DNA of 39,627 nucleotides from JBFMAI01 sp040755725 (GCA_040755725.1 JBFMAI010000002.1:1-39627), one strand, 5' to 3'; positions 16,820 to 25,841 are shown, counted from the first letter of the stretch. A program made the numbers and translations. Notes: generated from the letters alone by a model not told the origin.

Positions 16820-17542
16820 GTGGCCATTCATTACGCCCTGTTCCGCAACAAGCTCAGCAGCCGCCCCGACGCTCACGCCGGCGTCGTCCAGCTCACCGGC
16901 TCCGCCGGGCTGGAGGATATCGTCCGCCGGATGCTCGAACGCGGCTCGACCGTGACGCGGACCGACATTCTGGCGGTCCTCGAGGACGCGATCGCCGCGA
17001 CCGAGGCGCTGCTGCTCGACGGGCGGCGGGTGAACTTCGGCGGGCTGGTGGAGCTGTTCCCGCGGGTGCGCGGCATCTTTGACGGGGCGGCCGACGGGTA
17101 CGACCCCAAGCGGCACCGCGTGGACGTCGCGGCCCGCGTGGGCAGCCGCGTGCGCAAGGGCGTCCGCGAGAACGCCCGCGTGATCAAGGACGATGCGATC
17201 CAGCCGGCGCCGCTGCTGCTGGAGCTGCGCGACATCGCCAGCGACACGATCAACAAGCTGCTGACGCCGGAGAACATCGGCCAGCTCACCGGCAGCCGGC
17301 TGAAGTACGACCCGGGCGAGGCGGACGAGGGGGTGTACTGCGTGGCGGTGAGCACGCAGGCGGCGACGAAGGTGACGACGATCCAGAAGAACATGCCGTC
17401 GCAGGTGGTGTTTCTGGTGCCGGCGTTGGCGGCGGGTTGGTACTGGCTGGAGGTGCGCAACCGGCAAAAGGGTACGCAGCAGCTCCGCATGGGCCGGCTG
17501 CCGGCGCAGCTCCAGGTCGGCGTGGCCCCGGGCGAGTTCTAA
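16820..17542 (+). CDS. HU-like DNA-binding protein with DUF4469-type C-terminal domain
   Basis: 240 residues starting VAIHYALFRNKLSSRPDAH. Residues about 1-115 resemble the HU/IHF-like family in which an HU fold is adapted for single-copy proteins, with TVTRTDILAVLEDAIAATEA and a following arm-like strand region. Residues about 135-240 form a beta-rich domain (LRDIASDTINKLLTPENIGQ, KNMPSQVVFLVPALAAGWYW) of the DUF4469 / immunoglobulin-like type. Homologues are abundant in Bacteroidota and Planctomycetota; many are of unknown role. It is the only plus-strand gene inside the EPS cluster, with repeats on both sides, so it may be an independent insertion rather than part of the pathway. Confidence 0.75.
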   Translation: MAIHYALFRNKLSSRPDAHAGVVQLTGSAGLEDIVRRMLERGSTVTRTDILAVLEDAIAATEALLLDGRRVNFGGLVELFPRVRGIFDGAADGYDPKRHRVDVAARVGSRVRKGVRENARVIKDDAIQPAPLLLELRDIASDTINKLLTPENIGQLTGSRLKYDPGEADEGVYCVAVSTQAATKVTTIQKNMPSQVVFLVPALAAGWYWLEVRNRQKGTQQLRMGRLPAQLQVGVAPGEF

Positions 17543-17568
17543 CAGCGTTCCCACGTTCCCACCTTCCT

Positions 17569-17601
17569 CCCGGCGCGCCGGGATTCCCACGCTACGTGGG
17601 A
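17569..17601. terminator. Two hairpins between convergent genes
   Basis: CCCGGCGCGCCGGG (17569-17582) is a perfect 14-bp palindrome. TCCCACG-CTA-CGTGGGA (17585-17601) is a perfect 7-bp stem with a 3-base loop, followed by GGGGTTGGGGGGG. They lie 26 bp after the HU-like gene stop and between two convergent genes, so bidirectional termination is plausible, but there is no T-tract. The 5' part of the spacer (GTTCCCACGTTCCCACC) resembles, in reverse, modules at 26000 and 27343. Confidence 0.4.
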
Positions 17602-17731
17602 GGGGTTGGGGGGGGTCGGTGCGCCCCGCCGCTCCCACGTGCCCACGTCGGCGGCGCCGGCCGCGCCCACGCGTGTCGTCCTTGTCAGGGGGTTGGGGCT
17701 GGACTCGGGTCTGCTTGGGGGTCGCCATTTC

Positions 17732-18802
17732 TTACCCCGTTGGGCGCGAAGTCGAGCGCCCGGGATTGTTGCGGGCGTCCGGGCGGTGGGTTCGCAGAAG
17801 AGCCGCGAGGTCGCCCAGCAACAGGTCCCGTGCGAAGCGCGGCGGGTCGTGCGGCAAAGGCTGGTGGGGGCGCAAGAGCTTGCGCACCGGCCGCACCAGT
17901 CGCCCGAACAGCCAGAGCAGATCGGCGGCGAGCCAGCCGGCCAGGCCATAGTGCTTGCGGAAGAAGCGCCGCCGCGCGTCGAACCAGTAGCGCGGTCGGG
18001 GGCGGTCCGCCGCGCGGATGCCTGTCGCCGCTGCCTCGAGGTGGACGATACGCGCCTCCGGCACATGCCAGACCTCCCAACCGGCCCGCCGGGCCCGCAG
18101 GCAGAAGTCGACCTCCTCGAAGTACAGGAAGAACCCCTCGTCCAGGAGGCCGACTTGCGCGAAGACCTTGCGGCGGACCATGAAGGCCGCCCCGGAGACC
18201 CAGTCGCACCGGTGGGCGACCTGGCGCGGCGCGGTGGAGGTGACGACCTGCGGCCAGAGTGGCGCCAGCGAGTACAGTCGCGCCGCGCGGAGAAACTCCG
18301 TCAGGGGCGACGGGACGGCGTGCGCCGACGCTTGCGCCTGCCCGGTCGGCCCCTCGAGGCGGGCGCCGGCGATGCCCGCCGCGGGGTGGGCGTCGAGGAA
18401 GTCTGCCAAGGTGGCGACAGCGTCCGGCGCAACGCGCGTGTCCGGGTTGAGCAGCAGCACGTACCGCGCCGGCGCCGCGTCGCCGAGCACGCGCCGCAGG
18501 CCGACGTTATTGCCGAAGGCGAAGCCGCCGTTGCGCTCCGCGCCGTGCCACTCGGCGCGCAGCGCCGGGCGGCACGCCGCCACCAGGGCGTTGAGCTGTT
18601 GCGGCGTGTCGCCACCGGAGGCGTTGTCGACGATGACGACCCGCAGATCGGGAGCTAGCCCGGTTGCGGCGCGCAGCGCAGCCAGACAATCCGCCAGCAC
18701 GTCGGTCGTGCGGTAATTGACGATCACGACGGCGATGTCGCCCCGGGCCGTGACGCGTCCGCGCGCCGGTGCCCCCCGTGGCACTGCCGGGACAATGGTC
18801 AT
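17732..18802 (-). CDS. Family 2 glycosyltransferase, rhamnosyltransferase-like
   Basis: 356 residues. VVIVNYRTTDVLADCLAAL, VVIVDNASGG, NGGFAFGNNVGLR, LLLNPDTRV (DxD region), WVSGAAFMVRRKVF and DEGFFLYFEEVDFCLRARR are the run of motifs seen in WbbL-like dTDP-rhamnosyl transferases. With a complete rhamnose pathway in the same cluster, rhamnose is a reasonable donor, but this is inference. Its ATG overlaps the TGA of the Wzy gene as ATGA. It is the last gene of this block and faces the convergent HU-like gene across 189 bp. Confidence 0.85.
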   Translation of the reverse strand: MTIVPAVPRGAPARGRVTARGDIAVVIVNYRTTDVLADCLAALRAATGLAPDLRVVIVDNASGGDTPQQLNALVAACRPALRAEWHGAERNGGFAFGNNVGLRRVLGDAAPARYVLLLNPDTRVAPDAVATLADFLDAHPAAGIAGARLEGPTGQAQASAHAVPSPLTEFLRAARLYSLAPLWPQVVTSTAPRQVAHRCDWVSGAAFMVRRKVFAQVGLLDEGFFLYFEEVDFCLRARRAGWEVWHVPEARIVHLEAAATGIRAADRPRPRYWFDARRRFFRKHYGLAGWLAADLLWLFGRLVRPVRKLLRPHQPLPHDPPRFARDLLLGDLAALLRTHRPDARNNPGRSTSRPTG

Positions 18803-20220
18803 GGACCGCTGGGACGCGATGCGCGGGACGGGCCGAACGACACGGCGACTCCGCTCGGCACGGGCCGGGCGGCGTGGTAGACGCTTCGCCGGCCCAGACG
18901 GACCGCCCCTGGTTGCGGCTGCGACACGGCAATGGCCGCGAGCCCGCCGGCCATCAGCATGAAAACGGGGTTCGGCATCGCGTTGAAGCAGTTGTCAATG
19001 GCGTACAGGGCCATGAGCACCGCGAGGAGTGGGACGTCGGTTTCGTCAAGCCTCAGCCCCGCGCCGCGCGCGGCGACGCAACGCAGCGCCAGCCCCGCCG
19101 GCACCAGGAACACGGCGTACAGGCTCAATAGGCCCACCGCGCCGTTGCGGCCCGCCGCAATCACCCAGAGGCCGTCGGGCGTCGCCTGGCCCTCGGCGCC
19201 GTGTTCGGTCTCGAAGACCAGCCAGCCGGCATAGCCCCAGCCGAACACCGGCCGCTGGTACACGTTGGCGAGGATGCGGTCTTCATTGTCCAACCGGCTC
19301 TGAAGCGAGTCCGCACGGTCCCCAACGATCCAGCGCGACGCGGACACCAGCGCGCCGCCGTCCCAGTCACCGACGGTGCGGGCCCCCAGATAGGCCGGCG
19401 CCAGCAGCAGAAGGACCCACAGCGGGGTGGCGTGTCGCCGGCGCAGGCCGAGCCACAACGTGGCGGCGCCAACAGCCAGCAGCACGAGGGCCGCCGCCGA
19501 CTTGCACAGAATCGTCGTCACCAGGAGGAGGCCGACCGACGCACCGGCCGGAACCAGAGTCCAGCGCGGCAAGCGCCGGGTGCGCCACAGCCACAAACCG
19601 GCCAGCGACGCGGTCGTCATCCACATCGCCACCGCCAGGCCGTGTTGCATGAAGACGGTCGGCCGCCAGCCCCCCCAGCGCTGCGTCTGCACCCACACAT
19701 GCTGGTGGTAACCATAGATTTTGTAGTGCAGCAGCGGGCTCATCCGGACCTCATAAAGACACAGCGGCACGTAGAGCAACCCCCCGACGAACAGAGCCAG
19801 CGCCAGTGCCCGTAGATCAGCGGGCGTCCGCAAGTACAGGCGGCCGATGAGGTACGGTGCGCCCCAGACCACGCCGTGACGCAGCACGGTCGAGAGGCCG
19901 TCGTAGAGTCCCAAGCCGCTGCTCAGCGAGGAAGCGAGCGGCACGAGACACCACACCAGCATCGGCACATCAACCCAGGACGGACGGAAGCTCAAATAGC
20001 GTTGGGGATCGAACAGGAGGGTCGCCAGCAGGATCCCGCCGCAGGCGGCGAAAGCCTTGTCGTAGTCCGGCAGACCCTGGATGGGGTAGACCGCCATCGG
20101 GAGAAAGAGCCACGCGAGCAGGAAGCCGGCAATAACCGCCCGTCGGGCGGGCAGCGCAGCAAACAGGAAAAGGACCGCGGGGACCCACCCGAGCAGGGTA
20201 ATAGGGACCAGAACGCTCAT
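18799..20220 (-). CDS. wzy: O-antigen ligase/polymerase-like membrane protein (Wzy)
   Basis: 473 residues from the ATG at 20220, which overlaps the TGA of the flippase gene. The open frame runs further upstream but only in the wrong register over the flippase. The protein is a polytopic membrane protein with about ten hydrophobic segments and a large periplasmic loop in the second half (about 285-330) containing the charged segment ADSLQSRLDNEDRILANVY and PVFGWGYAGW, as in the Wzy/WaaL superfamily. It would polymerise repeat units on the periplasmic face of the inner membrane. The neighbouring flippase supports Wzy over ligase. Confidence 0.8.
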   Translation of the reverse strand: MSVLVPITLLGWVPAVLFLFAALPARRAVIAGFLLAWLFLPMAVYPIQGLPDYDKAFAACGGILLATLLFDPQRYLSFRPSWVDVPMLVWCLVPLASSLSSGLGLYDGLSTVLRHGVVWGAPYLIGRLYLRTPADLRALALALFVGGLLYVPLCLYEVRMSPLLHYKIYGYHQHVWVQTQRWGGWRPTVFMQHGLAVAMWMTTASLAGLWLWRTRRLPRWTLVPAGASVGLLLVTTILCKSAAALVLLAVGAATLWLGLRRRHATPLWVLLLLAPAYLGARTVGDWDGGALVSASRWIVGDRADSLQSRLDNEDRILANVYQRPVFGWGYAGWLVFETEHGAEGQATPDGLWVIAAGRNGAVGLLSLYAVFLVPAGLALRCVAARGAGLRLDETDVPLLAVLMALYAIDNCFNAMPNPVFMLMAGGLAAIAVSQPQPGAVRLGRRSVYHAARPVPSGVAVSFGPSRASRPSGP

Positions 20221-21701
20221 CGTCCCCAGACGGCCCACACACGACGACCGCTCCACACGCCCGCCGCGGCAACGACGCACAACGCCCAAACCAGGCTCAG
20301 GGGGCCGGCCAAGCCCCGCGGGGCCAGCCGCTCGGCAGCGAAGTGGCCGGCGAGCACCAGGCCCAGCAGCGCCAGCAGCAGGAGCGTGTAGCGCGCATCC
20401 TGCGCGATCAGGAACACCTTTCTGTGCCGGAGTGCGGCCAGAACGACCAGCAGCGCTGTCAAGGCGCCGGCCGTCGTGCCCAGAATGAAGCCGGGCAAGC
20501 CGGCCGCCTGATGGCCCACCCAACACGCCGCCCCCGTTGTGACGAAGCCCGCCAGCCCGCTGAAGGCCAGGGGCCGCGTCGCCCCCAGTGCCAATAGCGC
20601 GTGGCCCGTCGTGGTGCTCAAGATGGTAAACCAGACGGTCAGCGAGGCCAGCGGGGCCATCCAGCGGGCATCCTGATAACGGGCGTCGTAGAGCAGGGCG
20701 AAGAACCACGGCGCCCCGGCGGCGGCCGCCAGCACGCACGGTGTCGCCGCCAAGAGAAGCAGCCGGCGCGCCGCGCGCGCCTTTTCCAGAAAACGCTCCG
20801 GCGTCAGCCGGCCCACCTCGGCCAGGGCGGGATAGAGCACCGCGCCGGCAATGACCCCCACGAACTCCTGCGGCATCCGTGCAACGGTCAGGGAGATTGT
20901 ATACACACCGAGCACGCCGATGGCCGCCAGACGACCGAGAAGCAACTTGTCGATCTGCTGGCTGAAGAAGGCGATGATCGCGCCGACGAGAATCCAGCGG
21001 CCGAACGTGACGAGGGCGCGGGCGGCGGCGCGGTCCCAGTGCAGACGATTTCTGATTCCTGGCAGCCAGAGGTGTGAGCCCACCATGCAGGTCAGCACCC
21101 CAGCGCACGTGCCGCCGACCAGCGCCCACGGCGACGGCCAGAGCAGAGCCCAGGCGACCATCACGCCGCGGCCGACAAGGCCTTCCGCCACCAGGTCCAG
21201 CACCGCGCGGCGGCCCTCCGCGAGCTTGCGGTTCAGCGTGAAGGCGTTCGTCGAGTTGAATCCGCCGATCACGGCGTTTAGCCCGATGAACACCATCAGC
21301 CCGGCCAGGCGCGGCTCGTCGTACAGCCAGCTCGCGGGCCAGGCAAACGCCAGCGAACCAAGGAACAGGCCGAAGCCGCGGGCGACCTGGAGTGTCCAGG
21401 CGGTGTTAAGGAACGCCGGGTCGTCGCGCGGGTTCTGGATGATCGCCGGGCCGATGCCCAGCTCCGAGAACATGCGCAGGCCCTGGACGAACACGCCGGC
21501 CAAGGCGACCAGGCCGAACGCCTCCGGAAACAGCAGGTGGGCCAGGGCGACGTTCGCGCCGATCCGCACTAGCTGCCCGATCACATACGCCCCGGTACGC
21601 CAGGCGACGGCGCGGAGCGCCCGGGCCCGCAGCGAAGCGGTGTCCGGCACCGCTTCTGCTGCGCTCGCGAGGTCAACGGCGAACGGGTCGGCGCGCGTCA
21701 C
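20217..21701 (-). CDS. wzx: Oligosaccharide flippase (Wzx, MOP superfamily)
   Basis: 494 residues with about 12 to 14 hydrophobic segments across the length. The N-terminus (LRAVAWRTGAYVIGQLVRIG, ALAHLLFPEAFGLVALAGVF) and the NTAWTLQVARGFGLFLGSL region are typical of polysaccharide export proteins of the MOP group. It moves undecaprenyl-linked repeat units across the inner membrane to the Wzy protein encoded next. It starts with GTG, overlapping the TGA of the upstream GT4 (GTGA), and its own TGA overlaps the ATG of wzy, so the three are translationally coupled. Confidence 0.88.
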   Translation of the reverse strand: MTRADPFAVDLASAAEAVPDTASLRARALRAVAWRTGAYVIGQLVRIGANVALAHLLFPEAFGLVALAGVFVQGLRMFSELGIGPAIIQNPRDDPAFLNTAWTLQVARGFGLFLGSLAFAWPASWLYDEPRLAGLMVFIGLNAVIGGFNSTNAFTLNRKLAEGRRAVLDLVAEGLVGRGVMVAWALLWPSPWALVGGTCAGVLTCMVGSHLWLPGIRNRLHWDRAAARALVTFGRWILVGAIIAFFSQQIDKLLLGRLAAIGVLGVYTISLTVARMPQEFVGVIAGAVLYPALAEVGRLTPERFLEKARAARRLLLLAATPCVLAAAAGAPWFFALLYDARYQDARWMAPLASLTVWFTILSTTTGHALLALGATRPLAFSGLAGFVTTGAACWVGHQAAGLPGFILGTTAGALTALLVVLAALRHRKVFLIAQDARYTLLLLALLGLVLAGHFAAERLAPRGLAGPLSLVWALCVVAAAGVWSGRRVWAVWGR

Positions 21702-22690
21702 GCGGACTCCAGCACGGCACGGTATTCGGCCAGCGCACGGCGCGCCATCACCTCCACGCTGAACTCGCGCAGCACCAGCTCACGGGCGGCGTGCCCCAGG
21801 CGCGTGCGCAGCTCGATGTCCACGATCAACCGTCGCAGCGCCGCCGTGAGCGCGTCCTCGTCGCCCGGTGGGATGAGCAGGCCCGTCTCGCCGTCGCGCA
21901 CCGCGACAGCCGTGTCGCCCACGTCCGTCGCGACGACCGCCATCCCCGCCATCATCTGCTCGAGCAGGGTCAAGCTCAGGCCTTCGGTGTGCGACGTCTG
22001 CACGCCGATCGCCGCGTCGCCGAGCAGGGCGGACATATCCGCCACCCAGCCCGGCAGGCTGACGATCTCGTTCAGCCCGCGGTTCTGCACTCCGCCGCGG
22101 ACCTGCTCGGTCAGCCAGCCCAGGTGCGGCGCCGCTTCGCCCGCCAGGACCACGCGGAAGCGCAGCCCCGCGTCGCGCAGCCGGGCGGCCACACCGGCAG
22201 ACGAACCGGATACACTGGCGCAGCGTCGCAGAGCCCAGGCGGTGAGCCGGCGCCGCCAGCTTCCGCTGGCCAGAACCGACTCTGAATCGTGCCAGGTGAA
22301 GCACAGCCGCGGGTGCCGGAGCCCGACCAGGGCGGTCGCACAGAGTGGCAGCGCGTTGGCGCCGTGGCAGTGCAGGACGTCCAGGCGCAATCGGGACAGC
22401 ACACGCCGCAACCAGAAGACCAGCAGACCGCGCGGCAGCCCGCGCGGCGGCGCGAGCACGACGGCAGCGCGGTCGTTTGCCGCTCTGCTCGGCTCAGCCC
22501 CCCGCAACGCGATTGCGACGACATTCGCGCCACAGCGCTCCAGGCCGGTCGTCAGATACCACGCCAGCCGCTCGGCGCCGCCGCCGTCGAACCGTCCCAG
22601 GATCTGGGCCACCGCGATGGCACTTACCGTCTGCGGGGCAGGCCTTGTCGCGACGGGGCCGTTTTCGAGCGCGGTCGTGGCCGAGGTCAT
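21698..22690 (-). CDS. Family 4 glycosyltransferase with an internal deletion
   Basis: 330 residues, short for GT4 (usually 360-400). The N-terminal domain is normal (RFDGGGAERLAWYLTTGLE, LDVLHCHGANALPL). After VSGSSAGVAARLRDA (160-174) the sequence jumps straight to GLRFRVVLAGE. The interdomain linker and the first strand of the donor domain, normally with N-G-V-D and G-R-L-x-x-x-K-G, are absent, a loss of about 60-70 residues. The rest of the donor domain, with HTEGLSLTLLEQMMAGMAV, is present and the frame is intact. The missing part normally contacts the nucleotide sugar, so activity is doubtful. ATG overlaps the previous TGA; TGA overlaps the next GTG. Confidence 0.8.
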   Translation of the reverse strand: MTSATTALENGPVATRPAPQTVSAIAVAQILGRFDGGGAERLAWYLTTGLERCGANVVAIALRGAEPSRAANDRAAVVLAPPRGLPRGLLVFWLRRVLSRLRLDVLHCHGANALPLCATALVGLRHPRLCFTWHDSESVLASGSWRRRLTAWALRRCASVSGSSAGVAARLRDAGLRFRVVLAGEAAPHLGWLTEQVRGGVQNRGLNEIVSLPGWVADMSALLGDAAIGVQTSHTEGLSLTLLEQMMAGMAVVATDVGDTAVAVRDGETGLLIPPGDEDALTAALRRLIVDIELRTRLGHAARELVLREFSVEVMARRALAEYRAVLESA

Positions 22691-23781
22691 CGTGCGGCGA
22701 CCCCCCCGGGTTCGCGGTCGACCGTGCGCGCCGCGCCGCAGCGCTGCACAATGCCCGCGAGAAACGCCTCGACAGCCGGCCGCGTTGCGCCATAGAGCGC
22801 CTGCTCCACCCGGCGAATCTGTTTCTCCGTCCAGGCCCAGTGCGCGGGGCGCAGATGGCCCACGGGGGGCGGGCGCCCTGACAAGGGGATGGTCCCGCGC
22901 TGGGGGTCGCGTAAGGCGGCGGTGGCCGCGTCAAGCTGTGTGGTGTCGCCGCCGAGATACTCGAAATACGGCAACAAGACGAGGCTGTGCTGAATACGCG
23001 GCAGATTGCCGCGGCCCGCAACGAAGTCGGTGTAGTTGCAGATGAGCTGTGAAGGATGCACGAGCTCGGACTCGTCCAGCGGCTGAACACTGCCCGATTT
23101 CACCTGGTGCTGAATCCACAGCAGCGTGTCAAAGTCCACATAGCGGCCGCCGATCAGCCCGGCCCGGTTGAACGCGTCGATCGGCTGGAAGCGCGCGCGG
23201 AGCACCCCCGGTTGGAGCACCAGCTCGAAGGTCGTAACCAGGCCGTCCGCGGCACCGATCCACGCGCCGGTATACGGGCGGATGCCGTGGAAGACCGTGC
23301 CGGCCGTGCAGGCGCCCTGGTAGAGGCGGTCGAACAGGGTCGGCTCGAGCGGCAGCGCGTCCAGGTCATGCAAAACGAGATGCCGCGTCCGACAATGCTC
23401 GATGGCCAGCGACCAGCTCAGCCAAGAGTAGACCCAGCCCCAGTGGATGCGGCGCGCGACCCGGACCTGCTCGGAGGTGTACGTCAGGATGCGCACCGGG
23501 CACGGCCAATCCAGCCGCTCGTGCAGGGCCAGGACCTGGGACGGCAGCTCGGCCTCCGTGCAATCGAATACAAGCATGATCTCGCGGAGCGCGCCCGGCC
23601 GACCCCGCGCCAGCAGCCGCATATTCGCCGCGGCGACCGGTGCCAGCGAGCGCATGCAACCCACCGCAATCGAATAGCCGTCCGCGAGTGCATCGGGTGG
23701 CGTCCACCGCAGGAGCGGGCGCAACGCGCGCACCATCGGGGCCCGTTTGACGCGCTTCCAGAGCACCTTCGCGTAGCTCAT
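22687..23781 (-). CDS. Putative GT-A-type glycosyltransferase, family not recognised
   Basis: 364 residues from ATG 23781 (MSYAKVLWKRVKR). The longer open frame upstream is Ala/Arg-rich and overlaps the WecG-type gene. The sequence contains IMLVFDCTEAELPSQVL and LVLHDLDALPLEP (HDLD at 138-141 could be a DxD metal site), then FHGIRPYTGAWIGAADG and GGRYVDFDTLLWIQHQ. These are compatible with a GT-A nucleotide-sugar fold, but I do not recognise a named family. Genomic context between a WecG-type GT and a GT4 supports a sugar-transfer role. It ends in an ATGA overlap with the next gene. Confidence 0.55.
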   Translation of the reverse strand: MSYAKVLWKRVKRAPMVRALRPLLRWTPPDALADGYSIAVGCMRSLAPVAAANMRLLARGRPGALREIMLVFDCTEAELPSQVLALHERLDWPCPVRILTYTSEQVRVARRIHWGWVYSWLSWSLAIEHCRTRHLVLHDLDALPLEPTLFDRLYQGACTAGTVFHGIRPYTGAWIGAADGLVTTFELVLQPGVLRARFQPIDAFNRAGLIGGRYVDFDTLLWIQHQVKSGSVQPLDESELVHPSQLICNYTDFVAGRGNLPRIQHSLVLLPYFEYLGGDTTQLDAATAALRDPQRGTIPLSGRPPPVGHLRPAHWAWTEKQIRRVEQALYGATRPAVEAFLAGIVQRCGAARTVDREPGGVAAR

Positions 23782-23828
23782 GGCACCGCTGTCCCTCGCG
23801 ACCGGTCCAGGTGTGAGCCAGAACTCCG

Positions 23829-24806
23829 TCAGAAGTGGGGCGGCGGCGCGAGCACCCGGCCGTTGCCACCCAGCCAAACGCGCGCCAGGTCCTCCAGCGC
23901 CATCGGCACGAAACTCCAGCCGCGCAGGAAGTAGCGGGCGGCCAGGCGCCGTGGCTCCTGCCACACGCGGTGCAGCCACTCCAACCCGCAGCGCTGCATC
24001 CAGCGCGGCGCGCGGCGCACATGGCCCGCCACGAAGCTGAAGCTGATCCCCACCCCAATACTGACCGCCGGCCCGTAGGCGTGCATGTTCTCGACGATCC
24101 AGCGTTCCTGCTTCGGCGAGCCCAGACCGACGAAGACAATCTGCGGCCGGACTGCCGCCACTACAGCGCGGGCCTTGGCCTGTTCGAGCGGGTCGGTCTC
24201 AAACCCCATCGGCGGGCAGTACGTCCCCTCGACCTGCAGCGTTGGATGACGCCGCACGAGCACGCGCCGGGCGGCGGCGGCGGCCCCGGGCGCGCCGCCC
24301 AGTAGGAAGACGCGCCAGCCGCGCTCGGCGGCGAAGGCGCACAAGCGGGGCAGCAGGTCCGAGCCCGCGACCCGTTCCTTCAGCGGCGTGCCCAGCATCC
24401 ACGACAGCCACACCAAGGGCTGGCCATCGGCGAGCACGAGCGCCGCCTGCGCGACGGTGGCGGCGTACGCCGGATCGCGCCGGGCGCGGACCACGTGATC
24501 CACATTCGGCGTGACAACCAGGGCCGGCCGCCGGGCCTGGACCAGTTCGCCCACGCGCTCCAGTGCCTCGTCCATCGTCACGTTGTCAAACCACAGCCCT
24601 CCAAGCCGCACGCGTGGGGCCGACGCGTGCTGACCAGGGCACTGGGCACCGTAAGGGTCCGCGGGCGGCCGGCGACGCGACCCGAGCGCCGGCCGGGATC
24701 CCGAAACGTGCCACACCTCCGCATTCGGCCGGGGTTCCCGCGCCGGCGCGGTGCGCTCGCCCGAGGGCAGAACGCGTGGCGCCGTGACGCTCGTTTCACG
24801 TCCCAT
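23829..24806 (-). CDS. WecG/TagA/CpsF-family glycosyltransferase
   Basis: 325 residues. Residues about 66-310 carry the family motifs in order: LVVTPNVDHVVRAR (Thr99, Asn101), LVLADGQPLVWLS (Asp127), ERVAGSDLLPRL, VFLLGGAPG and FVGLGSPKQERWI. Enzymes of this family add N-acetylmannosamine or related sugars to undecaprenyl-linked intermediates, often as the second sugar. An N-terminal extension of about 65 residues, Pro/Arg-rich and probably disordered, is unusual; the normal family length is 240-260. The ATG is preceded by an AAAGGG-like site. It is the first gene of the Wzx/Wzy block. Confidence 0.9.
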   Translation of the reverse strand: MGRETSVTAPRVLPSGERTAPAREPRPNAEVWHVSGSRPALGSRRRPPADPYGAQCPGQHASAPRVRLGGLWFDNVTMDEALERVGELVQARRPALVVTPNVDHVVRARRDPAYAATVAQAALVLADGQPLVWLSWMLGTPLKERVAGSDLLPRLCAFAAERGWRVFLLGGAPGAAAAARRVLVRRHPTLQVEGTYCPPMGFETDPLEQAKARAVVAAVRPQIVFVGLGSPKQERWIVENMHAYGPAVSIGVGISFSFVAGHVRRAPRWMQRCGLEWLHRVWQEPRRLAARYFLRGWSFVPMALEDLARVWLGGNGRVLAPPPHF

Positions 24807-25131
24807 GGCTGCACCCTTTCAGAAGCCGGCCCCCTGGCGGCCGGTGCGACCACCGCCCGCGACCGATCTCACACCGGTCAGGACCAAGCGGTGTCCTCGA
24901 TTCCCCCGACACTCTCGCCCCCCGCCGGCGGGGGCTTGGCGAGTATCGGGGACGGCATCCGAAACCTGCTGCCTCTCTATTGCGCCGGTTGCGCAAGCAT
25001 CGACCCGCCGCGTGTTTCCGCCGACACGTACGCCGCGCCCCACGAACGAGACCGGGCCTGGCCGCGGCCCCGACGGGCTGGTGTTGGAGCCGGATCGGGA
25101 AATCGAGCCGCGTGGCGCGCTGCCCGGCCGG
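24807..25131. other. 325-bp spacer with a strong palindrome
   Basis: No gene is visible. At 24919-24934 lies the perfect palindrome CCCCCGCCGGCGGGGG, enclosed by CTCGCC (24913-24918) and GGCGAG (24937-24942). It is about 190 bp downstream of the epsI-like stop and 110 bp ahead of the WecG-type gene, so it may act as an attenuator or terminator separating the exosortase genes from the Wzx/Wzy block. There is no T-tract. Confidence 0.45.
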
Positions 25132-25836
25132 TCAGTCGGCGACTTCCCAATACGGCATAAGCCGGGTCACGGGTTCGGCCACCAGAGTGAGCAAGTCGGC
25201 GAGCAACTCCAGGTCGGCGCCGCGGTCGGCGGAAGCTGGGAGGGTCACCTGGATGCGGGTCAGGTAGCCCGGTCGCTCACCCAGCAGACCGGGATTGCGG
25301 ACATGCCAGCGCTGGAACTCGTGGGGGTGCCGGAAATAGCGCCCGTTGATCAGGTACGTGGCCAACACATGCAAAGGGGCCGTGATCCGCTGGGGATGCT
25401 CGAACTCATACAAGACCGCTGGGAGGGACTGGCCGCTGGTTGCGTCGAGCGTCAGCACACTCTGGCTAACCTCATTCCAACCGTGGGCCGCATAGCAGAC
25501 CTCCGGCCGGTGGCCAACCGTGCGGCGTGGCCGGCCCACGTAGCCGACAAACACGCTCACCGACGCGCCGCGGGCGCGATGGAGGTACACGCGGTTCACG
25601 TATTCGTCGTCAAAAGAAGCGACGCGTAACACCGCGGGATCAAACGCGATGTCCCGGCCCTCCCACTCGCCGAGCGTCAGCGGCAGTGTTGAAAGCGGCC
25701 GATCCAGAGGGCTGTAGTTGGCCAGTGCGGCACCGACGTGCCCCGCCAGAGCGCGATACGCGACGCCGCCGGCCAGCAGTAACACCGCCGCCGCGACGAC
25801 GCCGAGGTAGGGGCGGAGGGAGGGGAAATAGGTCAT
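25132..25836 (-). CDS. epsI: EpsI-family exosortase-associated protein
   Basis: 234 residues. An N-terminal membrane anchor lies at about 9-31. The periplasmic domain opens with LPLTLGEWEGRDIAFD and has the family core VGHRPEVCYAAHGW (Cys114, Gly119-Trp120). EpsI (DUF3485) proteins accompany exosortases in EPS clusters, as separate proteins or fused to the exosortase; their biochemical role is not settled. Here it is a separate gene 279 bp downstream of the exosortase, the spacer being filled with repeats that reach within 6 bp of its start codon. No Shine-Dalgarno is visible. Confidence 0.88.
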   Translation of the reverse strand: MTYFPSLRPYLGVVAAAVLLLAGGVAYRALAGHVGAALANYSPLDRPLSTLPLTLGEWEGRDIAFDPAVLRVASFDDEYVNRVYLHRARGASVSVFVGYVGRPRRTVGHRPEVCYAAHGWNEVSQSVLTLDATSGQSLPAVLYEFEHPQRITAPLHVLATYLINGRYFRHPHEFQRWHVRNPGLLGERPGYLTRIQVTLPASADRGADLELLADLLTLVAEPVTRLMPYWEVAD

Positions 25837-25841
25837 GTCAG

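Noticed and set aside
16171..16827. Minus-strand open frame of 218 codons across the divergent spacer
   Set aside because: Its middle is translated heptamer repeats (RYSLFAI-like heptads, since three 7-base units make seven codons) and it overlaps the start of the GT fusion gene.
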